NCBI GenBank assembly: GCA_963772225.1
Contig: CAVYWD010000002.1
Location: 1,984,001-2,048,000, forward strand
Length of the DNA: 64,000 nucleotides
DNA from: CAVYWD01 sp963772225
Lineage (GTDB): Bacteria; Myxococcota; Myxococcia; Myxococcales; UBA5297
Direction: 5' to 3'
The notes beneath the pieces are model-generated. The model was given only the letters and a program-made list of their open reading frames with translations. It had not been told where the DNA came from and ran no database searches. Below, piece after piece: positions 53,425 through 60,565 of the stretch (positions are counted from its first letter, which is position 1; the number at the start of each line of letters is the position of its first letter). A program made the translations under genes and the position numbers.

Positions 53425-54789
53425 ATGAGCTCATCGGAATCGCCCACGGTGGCGCTGCGCGCGGGGCTGAAGACCCTGGCCTTGCCCAAGGTCCGCCTCA
53501 AGGTCCTCAAGGGGCCGGACAAGGGTGCGACCGCCTCCCTGGACGATGTGGAGGAGATCCTCCTGGGCAGCGGCGAGGGCGCGCACCTTAGGCTCACCGA
53601 CCCGACGGTCTCGCGCAACCACTGCGCCGTCCGCATGACGCCCAAGGGCGCCCTTTTGTGCGACCTGGGCTCGACGAACGGCACGCGCATCGAGGGCGTC
53701 CTGGTGCGCGAGGCGTTCGTGCCTTCGGGCGCGACGCTGGAGCTCGGCCACACGCGGGTCCGCTTCGAGACGCTGGACGAGTCCGTGGAGATCCCGCTGG
53801 CGGAGTCGGAGCGCTTCGGGCGGCTGTGGGGCCGCTCGGTCGCCATGCGCCGGCTCTTCGCGCGCGCCGCGCAGATGGCCGCCTCGGACGTCACGGTCCT
53901 CATCCAGGGCGAGACCGGCACCGGCAAGGACGCCCTGTGTGAGGCCATCCACCAGGTGAGCCCGCGCGCGGCGGGGCCGCTGGTGGTGGTGGACTGCGGC
54001 GCGGTGCCGCCGAACCTGTTCGAGTCGGAGCTGTTCGGCCACGAGAAGGGCTCGTTCACCGGCGCGGACCGCGCGCATGCCGGCGCGTTCGAGGAGGCCG
54101 ACGGGGGCACGCTCTTCCTGGACGAGATCGGCGAGCTGCCGCTGTCGCTGCAGCCCAAGCTCCTGCGCGCGCTCGAGTCCCGAGAGGTGCGGCGCATCGG
54201 CGCGGCGCACCCGCGAAAGGTCGACGTGCGCGTCATCGCCGCCACGAACCGCGACTTGCGCGAAGAAGTGAACCGGGCCGCCTTCCGCCAGGACCTCTAT
54301 TTCCGCCTCGACGTCATGCGGCTGCGCGTGCCCCCGCTGCGCGAGCGGCCCGAGGACATCCCGGTCCTGGTCGAGCACTTTCGCCGCCTGGCGCTGAAGC
54401 GGGGCGAGGCGGCGCCTGCGGCCGCGGGCTCGGACATCTCCGAAGAGGCGCTGCGCTGCTTCGTCGCGCACCCCTGGCCCGGGAACGTTCGCGAGCTGCG
54501 CAACGCCGTCGAGCGGATGGTCGTCTTGCGCGAGCTGCCGTCGACCCCGACCGCAGCCGCGAGCGCCGGCCCGGGCACCGGGGAGATCGCCATCGACCTC
54601 GCCGTGCCTTTCAAGGACGCGAAGAACGCCCTCACCGAGAGCTTCGAGCGCCGCTACCTGACGGCCATGCTGGAGGCCACCGGCGGCAACATCTCCGAGG
54701 CGGCGCGGAGGGCCAGCATCGACCGGGTCTACTTGCTGAAGCTCCTGGGGCGCTACGGGCTGCGCAAGCGGCCCGGCGACGTCGCCTGA
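53425..54789 (+). CDS. FHA-domain sigma54-dependent transcriptional activator
   Basis: A 454-residue enhancer-binding protein. An N-terminal FHA domain (about 25-115; 'DPTVSRNHCAVRMTPKGALL', 'DLGSTNGTRIEG') binds phospho-threonine peptides and so links it to Ser/Thr kinases. The AAA+ domain (about 135-370) has Walker A 'GETGTGKD', an intact GSFTGA loop (209-214), 'GGTLFLDEIGE' and 'FRQDLYFRLDV'. The C-terminal HTH is 'NISEAARRASIDRVYLLKLL'. FHA-sigma54 activators are abundant in myxobacteria. It is encoded shortly after the PEGA kinase and TPR genes, which makes that kinase a candidate input. Confidence 0.93.
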   Translation: MSSSESPTVALRAGLKTLALPKVRLKVLKGPDKGATASLDDVEEILLGSGEGAHLRLTDPTVSRNHCAVRMTPKGALLCDLGSTNGTRIEGVLVREAFVPSGATLELGHTRVRFETLDESVEIPLAESERFGRLWGRSVAMRRLFARAAQMAASDVTVLIQGETGTGKDALCEAIHQVSPRAAGPLVVVDCGAVPPNLFESELFGHEKGSFTGADRAHAGAFEEADGGTLFLDEIGELPLSLQPKLLRALESREVRRIGAAHPRKVDVRVIAATNRDLREEVNRAAFRQDLYFRLDVMRLRVPPLRERPEDIPVLVEHFRRLALKRGEAAPAAAGSDISEEALRCFVAHPWPGNVRELRNAVERMVVLRELPSTPTAAASAGPGTGEIAIDLAVPFKDAKNALTESFERRYLTAMLEATGGNISEAARRASIDRVYLLKLLGRYGLRKRPGDVA

Positions 54790-55094
54790 GCCGAAAGGTC
54801 CAAGGAGCCTCCCGCTGCTCGGTCCTTCCTCATGGGCTTCTTCGAGAGCAGCCAGTCGGGCTGGTCGATCCCCGTGCCGCGGGCCAGAGCATCGACGACC
54901 TGACGGAGGCGCCGCCGCGGGGAGGTCGCCCCCCCCCCAGCGCAAGGCGGTCGCCAGGTCCTGGATTTCCGCGACGAAGGGCCGGCCGCGCGCCATCGGC
55001 GTCCGGAGCTCGAGGCCTTCCGCGGCGCAGAGCCGTCGATGGCTCCGAGGGCAGCGGGGCGTCCAAGCTCAAGATCGTCCGCGCCTTGCCCAAC
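54753..55094 (-). pseudogene. Possible broken small gene across a C10 tract
   Basis: Two reverse-strand segments look protein-like but lie in different frames. One reads 'RPFVAEIQDLATALRWGG'; after a run of ten Cs on the forward strand (54929-54938) the other reads 'RRLRQVVDALARGTGIDQPD' and 'WLLSKKPMRKDR'. A third frame upstream holds 'GKARTILSLDAPLPSEP'. Together they could be a small soluble protein interrupted twice, or a phase-variable or mis-assembled gene. I recognise no family, and the coding case rests on amino-acid texture only. The rest of 54790-55187 holds nothing else I can support. Confidence 0.3.
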
Positions 55095-55187
55095 GGATGA
55101 GCGGCGGAGCCAAGCTGTGCGAGCGAGCAGCGGGTCGCGCCGAGCTTGACCCGGCGCCCGGCGTCTCATACTTCTTGCGCGCACCTC

Positions 55188-56600
55188 ATGAGCGACCTTC
55201 TCGCACCGCTTTTGGCCGACGGCATCCTCGACGAGGTGGTGGCGCGGCTGAAGAGCGGCAAGGAAGCGGACCTCTGGCTCGTCCGGCAAGGCGCGGAGAT
55301 CGTCGCGGCCAAGGTCTACAAGCCGCGCCTCACCCGAAGCTTCAAGAACGACGCGGCATACCGCGAAGGGCGACAGGTTCGGAATTCCCGTACCCAGCGC
55401 GCCATGGATCGCGGCACTCGCTTCGGGCAGGCGGCCGCCGAGGAGGCCTGGAAGTCGAAGGAGGCCGACGCGCTGTACACCCTTCACGCCGCCGGGGTGC
55501 GCGTTCCCAAGCCGGTCCTGTTCCATGAGGGCGTCCTGCTCATGGAAGTCGTGGTCGACGCCACGGGAAGCCCGGCGCCGCGGCTCATCGACACGGCTAT
55601 CTCCCGCGAGCAGGCCGGCGCCTTCTATGCCGATCTGCGCTCGCAGGCCGTTCGGATGCTCACCTGCGACCTCATCCATGGAGACCTGTCTCCCTTCAAC
55701 GTGCTGATGGGCGCGAGCGGGCCGGTCATCATCGATTTCCCTCAGGTCATCGGCGCGGCTCACAACAACCAGGCCGAGCGGTTCTTCTTGCGAGACCTGG
55801 AGAATCTCCGGAGCCATTTCGCGGCGCTGGACCCATCGCTCCGTGGCGCCTCCGGCGACGGCCAGGAGATTTGGCGCGCCTACGTTCGTCGGGAGCTGAC
55901 GCCGGAATTCGTGCCCAGCGGCAAAAGGCTCCAAGAGCACTCGCGGCAAGAGCACTCGCGGCAGGAGCACTCGCGCCAGGATCACTCGCGCCAGGATCAC
56001 TCGCGCCAGGATCACTCGCGCCAGGATCACTCGCGGCAGGAGCACTCGCGGCAAGAGCACCCGCACCAGGATCACCCGCGCCAGGACCACCCGCGGCAGG
56101 ACCACCCGCGGCAGGACCACCCGCGGCAGGACCACCCGCGGCAGGAGCACCCGCGGCAAGAGCACCCGCGCCAGGAGCACCCGCGCCAGGAGCACCCGCG
56201 GCAGGACCACCCGCGGCAGGACCACCCGCGGCAGGATCGGTCGCGACAAAATCACCCGCAGCAGGAGCACCCGCGCCAGGACTACGCGCCGAATTCTCCG
56301 AAACCTCCGGCGACGACCGCCACGCGCCCCAACCGGCCGCCGAGTCCCCAGGGCCGACCTGCTCCGGAACTCCAACAGCAGCAGCGGCGCCCGCCTGATC
56401 GCGCGCGTCGCGGTCCTCCCACGCCGGAGGTCGTTCGGGTCGCGCGACTTCCCTCGCGCCCGACCACGGCTGCCCCGAGCTTTGCCCAAGGGCAGCAGCC
56501 ACAGGCGGCGAAGCCCGGCGCATCTCCGAGCCATGGGCCGCCTGCGGGTCCATCCAATCGCCGCGGCGATGGGCGGTTCAACCGCCGGCGCTCGTCCTAA
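55188..56600 (+). CDS. RIO-type atypical kinase with 23-unit pentapeptide repeat tail
   Basis: A 470-residue protein. The RIO kinase domain (about 1-235) shows the ATP-loop analogue 'LKSGKEADLWLV', Lys42 ('AAKVYKPRL'), the catalytic 'LIHGDLSPFNVLM' (Asp166, Asn171) and metal-binding 'VIIDFPQV' (Asp183, Gln186). RIO1 enzymes act in ribosome maturation in archaea and eukaryotes; bacterial members are of uncertain role. The tail (249-363) is a tandem of 23 pentapeptides mostly Q(E/D)H(S/P)R, then a disordered Pro/Gln/Arg-rich end. The alternating acidic, His and Arg residues make it a charge-balanced His-rich tail that could bind metal or RNA. The ATG at 55188 is preferred over a start 14 codons earlier. 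It ends at the hairpin at 56622. Confidence 0.85.
   Translation: MSDLLAPLLADGILDEVVARLKSGKEADLWLVRQGAEIVAAKVYKPRLTRSFKNDAAYREGRQVRNSRTQRAMDRGTRFGQAAAEEAWKSKEADALYTLHAAGVRVPKPVLFHEGVLLMEVVVDATGSPAPRLIDTAISREQAGAFYADLRSQAVRMLTCDLIHGDLSPFNVLMGASGPVIIDFPQVIGAAHNNQAERFFLRDLENLRSHFAALDPSLRGASGDGQEIWRAYVRRELTPEFVPSGKRLQEHSRQEHSRQEHSRQDHSRQDHSRQDHSRQDHSRQEHSRQEHPHQDHPRQDHPRQDHPRQDHPRQDHPRQEHPRQEHPRQEHPRQEHPRQDHPRQDHPRQDRSRQNHPQQEHPRQDYAPNSPKPPATTATRPNRPPSPQGRPAPELQQQQRRPPDRARRGPPTPEVVRVARLPSRPTTAAPSFAQGQQPQAAKPGASPSHGPPAGPSNRRGDGRFNRRRSS
55932..56276 (+). repeat. 23 tandem 15-bp units coding for Q(E/D)H(S/P)R
   Basis: Twenty-three in-frame 15-base units of the type CAGGAGCACTCGCGG or CAGGACCACCCGCGG, plus a partial unit, within the RIO kinase gene. 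Early units use Ser, later ones Pro at position four; one unit is HPH, one RSR, one NHPQ. The repeat leaves several other frames open, which creates false antisense ORFs. Confidence 0.95.
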
Positions 56601-56621
56601 TCGAGCGCAACTTCCCATGCG

Positions 56622-56654
56622 CGAAGGGCGCCCGCGCAGCATGGGCGCCCTTCG
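56622..56654. terminator. Strong bidirectional hairpin between convergent genes
   Basis: Perfect 12-base stem CGAAGGGCGCCC / GGGCGCCCTTCG with a nine-base loop, 22 bases after the RIO kinase stop and 34 bases before the stop of the convergent Cys-rich lipoprotein. Position and strength fit a shared terminator, although no T run is present. Confidence 0.65.
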
Positions 56655-56687
56655 TTCACTTCAAGGATTCGACTCGAAGTAGGCCGG

Positions 56688-57947
56688 CTACAGGCAGGCC
56701 TTCGTCGTCGAGTCGATCGTCCCGCATTCGTAGACCGGGCAGCAGGTCGTCGGGTCGGTGTCCTTCAGCTTGATGCAGGGGCAGGTCGTGGCGACGATGG
56801 GCAGCACGTTGCAAATTGTGACGCCCGTCGTCGGCGACGCCGTCGTGCAGCGAGGCACGCACTTCTGAATCGGGCAGCAGGTCGTCGGGTCCGTGCCGAT
56901 CGCGACCGCGTCGGAGCCGGCCGGGCAGGCGATGACCAGCGCGGGGCATGCCACCGGCGTGGTCGAATCGCACTTCGGCACGCCGACGCACGTCCCCTTG
57001 CAGGTCTGGACGCCGCAGGTCGTTCCCGCCGCGTCGCACGTGCACGTCGGCTCGGTGGTCGGGCACGAGCAGGCGCTCGACGTGGAGCCCGCCGCGGTCG
57101 TGCACGCCCAGCCCTCGCAGGAGATGACGCACTTCTGGCTCGAGCTGCAGTCCGAGTCGGTCTTGCACCCGGTGGACGGGGTGTCGTCGACGCAGACGCC
57201 GGTGCAGTCGGTCGTGCCTGTGCTGGCGCTCGATCCGCCCGGGCAGGCCGAGAGCTGGCAATGCTTTCCGGAGGCGCAGTCGGAATCCTTCGTGCACGCG
57301 CCCGTGACCGGCTTGCAGGTACAGGGGCCGCCGCAGGAGCCCGTGCCCGCGCAGCTCAGCTCCTCGCCCGCCTTGCAGCTCGGGAAGGTGCACCCGCAGA
57401 TCGGGGTGCTGACCGTGGCGGTGCCGCTGCTGCCGGAGGTGGCACTCGCAGCCGACCCGGCGCTGGCGACACAGGGGCACTGGTAGATGGGGCAGCAGTC
57501 GGCGGTGGTTCCGGTGACGACCGGCAGGATGCCGTCGCCGCAGTACGGCAGCGCCTGAACACAGACCGCCGTCGACGGATCGCACGTGGGCGTCTTCGTC
57601 GGCTCACAGCGATAGGCGGGGCAGCAGTCGTCGAGGGCCGTGCCGATCCAGAGCGTCGTGCCGGCGGGGCACTCGGGCGCGGGCGTCGGATTGCAAGGCT
57701 TCGTCGCGACGCAGACAGGCTGGCAAGAGAAGTGGATGCAGCAGTCGCTCGAGTAATCGAGGACGGGCTCCTGGCCGGAGGGACACGTCGCCACCTCGGG
57801 CGCGGGGCAAGCTTTCAGCTCGTCGGCAGTGCAAGCGGTCGGCACCGAATTGCGCAGCCGGGCCTCCTGCTGGCTGATGGTACTGGTCTCTTTCGGCGAG
57901 CATGCCGCGCCCAAGACGGCGGCTGCGATGATGGCGATTCGTCGCAT
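56688..57947 (-). CDS. Cys-rich lipoprotein with repeated CCPxYxC (VWC-like) modules
   Basis: A 419-residue exported protein; signal 'MRRIAIIAAAVLGAAC' with lipobox Cys16. The mature chain has more than 60 cysteines. Five modules contain the motif DCC(P/I)xxxC: 'DYSSDCCIHFSCQPVC', 'ALDDCCPAYRCEPT', 'TTADCCPIYQCPC', 'DPTTCCPIQKCVPRC', 'DPTTCCPVYECG', as in VWC-like domains. Between them are Dickkopf-like units 'CTKDSDCASGKHC' and 'CKTDSDCSSSQKC'. This points to a disulfide-rich rod or binding protein on the cell surface. AGGAGA supports the ATG. No enzymatic domain is seen. Confidence 0.8.
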   Translation of the reverse strand: MRRIAIIAAAVLGAACSPKETSTISQQEARLRNSVPTACTADELKACPAPEVATCPSGQEPVLDYSSDCCIHFSCQPVCVATKPCNPTPAPECPAGTTLWIGTALDDCCPAYRCEPTKTPTCDPSTAVCVQALPYCGDGILPVVTGTTADCCPIYQCPCVASAGSAASATSGSSGTATVSTPICGCTFPSCKAGEELSCAGTGSCGGPCTCKPVTGACTKDSDCASGKHCQLSACPGGSSASTGTTDCTGVCVDDTPSTGCKTDSDCSSSQKCVISCEGWACTTAAGSTSSACSCPTTEPTCTCDAAGTTCGVQTCKGTCVGVPKCDSTTPVACPALVIACPAGSDAVAIGTDPTTCCPIQKCVPRCTTASPTTGVTICNVLPIVATTCPCIKLKDTDPTTCCPVYECGTIDSTTKACL

Positions 57948-58124
57948 GTCTTTCTCCTGAAGTTGTGGGGCAAGCGAGGCCATGGGCCTTCGGGAGGGCT
58001 TCTGAGCAATCGCCGGGCCACGGCGATGGCGCCAGTGATTCCCAGGGTTTGAGCAGCTGGAGACGCCAGAAACCTCTTGACGGTTGTCAACAGCCCCTTG
58101 GCTGCCGACCACAGGGCAAACGCC

Positions 58125-58772
58125 CTACTCATTCCGACAGAGGCACCCGCTCGACAAATCGCAAACCGCCTTGGCCGCGGTGCCGCAAATCGAGTCGCAC
58201 GACTCGTCGGAAGATTTCGGGAAGTAGACCTCGGGCGCCCCGCAAGGCTCAGTCATCGCCACCGGCAGGTCTACCGGCTTTCCGGCAAGGTCCTTGACGC
58301 GAACGGCGCCCGTGTCGCCGGAGAAGATCTCGCGCGCCGGGCAAACCGCGTCGATGTCGCAGCTCGTCGCCGGGAAGACCCGCAGGCCCTGGACGGAGAT
58401 GGTGACGCCGGCGCTCGGATCCAACTTGAAGAGCTCGCGCCCATCGGCGACATTCGCCAGGTCGCAGAGCGTCTCGAGCCGCTTCTCCAGCTTGATGCAG
58501 TACGTGGAGAAGCTGGTCCCGTCGTCCACTCTGAATTGCAGGAAGTTCACGCAGTGGAGATCGCTGAGGGGGGCGCCCGCATCGTCGACCCCGGCGTCGG
58601 GCGAAGCGCAGGTCCCGCCGTCGCCCGCGAGCATGATGTTCAAGTCCGCCTGCGGCGAGTGGCAGCCCGCGGCGGCGAAGGCGAGGAGCGCGAGAGCCGC
58701 GCTCGCGACCCGCCGGCCCAGAGCGGACGGACGAAGTCTGGAAACCGCTTCGAGGTCGGCGGCGGGTCTCAC
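58125..58772 (-). CDS. Lipoprotein, unknown function
   Basis: A 215-residue lipoprotein starting with GTG that overlaps the TGA of the upstream PEGA gene (GTGA at 58769-58772). A signal with lipobox 'LAFAAAGC' is followed by a mature part of about 180 residues with paired cysteines ('HCVNFLQFRVDD', 'STYCIKLEKRLETLCDLANV', 'TSCDIDAVCPAREI', 'SCDSICGTAAKAVC', 'GCLCRNE'). Domain family not recognised; the start is clear from the coupling. It probably acts with the PEGA protein. Confidence 0.75.
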   Translation of the reverse strand: MRPAADLEAVSRLRPSALGRRVASAALALLAFAAAGCHSPQADLNIMLAGDGGTCASPDAGVDDAGAPLSDLHCVNFLQFRVDDGTSFSTYCIKLEKRLETLCDLANVADGRELFKLDPSAGVTISVQGLRVFPATSCDIDAVCPAREIFSGDTGAVRVKDLAGKPVDLPVAMTEPCGAPEVYFPKSSDESCDSICGTAAKAVCDLSSGCLCRNE

Positions 58773-60217
58773 TTCTTTCTCCCGAACGTGATGGAGACAT
58801 CGGTCGGCCGGAGGGCGAGATAGGTCCCGGCGGCTGCCGCGCCGGCGGCGACCACCCCCACCCCCGTCCACACGTACCAGCGCGAGGTCCAGGACGGCGC
58901 GGCTGTCGCGACGGCGAGCGACTCGCGCCGATACCGAAGCGGCTGCGACGGCTCTCCTGAGCGGCCAGCCGCCGCGCCCGCCCGGTCGTAGGCCTCGACG
59001 TAGAACTCGAAATCCCAGCGGCCATCCGAGCTCAGGCCCAGGGGGAGCTGAGCGCTGAAGCGGCCAGGCTCCTGCGGCGCCAGCGCCATTCGCTCGTAGC
59101 GCGCCTCGCCGCGCCGGCGCACGAAGGCCAAAGCGCTCGCGGAGTCGGGGTCGGCGGCCCGCGCTTCAATCGCCGGCACGCCGGTGGCCGTCTCCACGGT
59201 CTGCGCCGCGAGCCGCTCGGACGCCGCCACGAGCTCGGCCACCGCCGCCGAGAGCTTGTCGAGCTCGTTGTCGGCGTAGCGCGAGGGCTCGAGCGGGCGC
59301 AGAGCGCGCGCCGCCGCCGAGTAGACCCGGGCCATGAGGCCGCCGCCGCGGTCCCGCTCGAGCGCCACAATCCAGCGGGCGCCCTCCTCTGCCGCGAGCG
59401 TCTCCAGCAGGAGCGGCTCCAAGAACCACGCCGGGTCGGTCGAGAGGCGCTCGCGGAGCTGATCGCGCAGGGCGTCGCGGGTGGCGCGCTCCAGGGCGAT
59501 GGCCACCTCCTCTTGCGCCGGGCACGCCGCGAGGTGGGGCATGAACCCGGCGCGCGCCACCGAGAGAAAGCAGCGCCCGGGCGGCAGCTCGGCCGACGCC
59601 GGGGTCCGTCCCGCGAGGCGGCCGTTGACCTCGATTTCCGCGTCGGCGGGCGCGCTCTGCACGCGCAGCGCTCGCGCCGGCCGGGCCCGCACCCGCGCCC
59701 GCGCCGCAAAGAACGCCTGGCGGATTTGGGGCGGGTACTCGGCCTCGTCCAGCTCCACGTCCACCGCCACCTCGGCTGCGCGGGCAACCGCCGCCGCGAA
59801 GCCCCGCGCGTCGCGCCGGGCGAGCTCGATGCGCCCCTTGAGCAGGTACAGCCGCGCGAACGCCTGCTCGCGCTGGACGGAGGGGGCCAGCTCCTCGACG
59901 AGCGCCTCTGCTGAGGCTGCGGCGCGAGCGGCGTCGTCCAGGCGCAGCGCGGTGAAGCTCGCCTCCGCCGCTCGGACCATCTCCAGCAGCTTCGCCTCGC
60001 TCCCCGCCTGCTCGCGGCTCTGCGCCGAGGGCGGGAAGCGCTGCGCCACGTCGTCGGCGCTCAAGATTGCCAGTGAGCCCGGCCAGGCGAACGCCCGCTG
60101 TACCTCGAGCTGGAGGCCTTGGCCGTCCTTGGGCAACCAAACCAGCACGCGCGGCGCCCCGCTCGCGGAGCCGCCGGCGAGCAGGAGGACGGCCGCCCAC
60201 GCTGCTCTGGCGCACAT
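58769..60217 (-). CDS. Exported PEGA-domain protein with C-terminal membrane helix
   Basis: A 482-residue protein. A signal peptide ('WAAVLLLAGGSASG') starts it; the N-terminal helical region (about 60-165) is TPR-like ('AEASFTALRLDDAARAAASA'). Residues about 185-240 form a PEGA domain ('LRVQSAPADAEIEVNGRLAG', 'ELPPGRCFLSVARAG'). The C-terminus has a helix ('WYVWTGVGVVAAGAAAAGTY'). PEGA domains often sit in secreted or periplasmic parts of envelope proteins. It is transcribed on the reverse strand and directly coupled to the lipoprotein at 58125. Function unknown. Confidence 0.75.
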   Translation of the reverse strand: MCARAAWAAVLLLAGGSASGAPRVLVWLPKDGQGLQLEVQRAFAWPGSLAILSADDVAQRFPPSAQSREQAGSEAKLLEMVRAAEASFTALRLDDAARAAASAEALVEELAPSVQREQAFARLYLLKGRIELARRDARGFAAAVARAAEVAVDVELDEAEYPPQIRQAFFAARARVRARPARALRVQSAPADAEIEVNGRLAGRTPASAELPPGRCFLSVARAGFMPHLAACPAQEEVAIALERATRDALRDQLRERLSTDPAWFLEPLLLETLAAEEGARWIVALERDRGGGLMARVYSAAARALRPLEPSRYADNELDKLSAAVAELVAASERLAAQTVETATGVPAIEARAADPDSASALAFVRRRGEARYERMALAPQEPGRFSAQLPLGLSSDGRWDFEFYVEAYDRAGAAAGRSGEPSQPLRYRRESLAVATAAPSWTSRWYVWTGVGVVAAGAAAAGTYLALRPTDVSITFGRKK

Positions 60218-60294
60218 GGAGCTTCCTTAGCACGCCTCCCGGCAGGGGCGCGAGATGGGGGGCGCTCGCCCGGCACCCGACCTGGGCACCGACT

Positions 60295-60564
60295 TCAGTG
60301 CTTGCGCCGGCCCCGGCCCCCGGGGCCCCGGACCGGTTTGGGGCGAGGGTCGGGGAGCGACCAGGTCTGCTCGGCCGCCAGCACCCACCCCGGAAGGTCG
60401 TGCACGGCCGCGCGCAGCGACTCCTCTGGGCCCTCGACGAGGAGCATTCGGGGCGAGGCCTGGTCGATCACGCTGGTGCCGGGAACGCTTCGGATTCGGG
60501 CGAGGTCGCTCGAGGGCGCCTCGCCCTCTCCCCGGTACCGCGCGATGAACCGGCCGACCTGCAT
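60295..60564 (-). CDS. Small protein resembling a stand-alone subtilisin propeptide (I9-like)
   Basis: An 89-residue protein one base downstream of the subtilase gene. Its sequence, 'RFIARYRGEGEAPSSDLARI', 'VIDQASPRMLLVEGPEESLR', 'LPGWVLAAEQTWSLPDP', follows the beta-alpha-beta pattern of subtilisin propeptides (inhibitor I9), which act as folding chaperones and inhibitors. The C-terminus is a basic Gly/Arg tail. Subtilases with a separately encoded propeptide-like partner exist but are not common. I call this by similarity of pattern, not by a database match. Confidence 0.55.
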   Translation of the reverse strand: MQVGRFIARYRGEGEAPSSDLARIRSVPGTSVIDQASPRMLLVEGPEESLRAAVHDLPGWVLAAEQTWSLPDPRPKPVRGPGGRGRRKH

Positions 60565-60565
60565 C

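Noticed and set aside
55932..56276. Tandem repeat considered as a CRISPR array.
   Set aside because: Units are 15 bases, contiguous without spacers, and in frame inside a coding region.
53431..56642. Several reverse frames opposite the FHA activator and the RIO kinase, including Leu-Pro-Arg-Val and Gly-Ala-Ser repeats that resemble collagen-like or leucine-rich proteins.
   Set aside because: They are produced by the 15-bp tandem repeat read in other frames; the forward frame has the RIO motifs and the FHA/AAA+ motifs.
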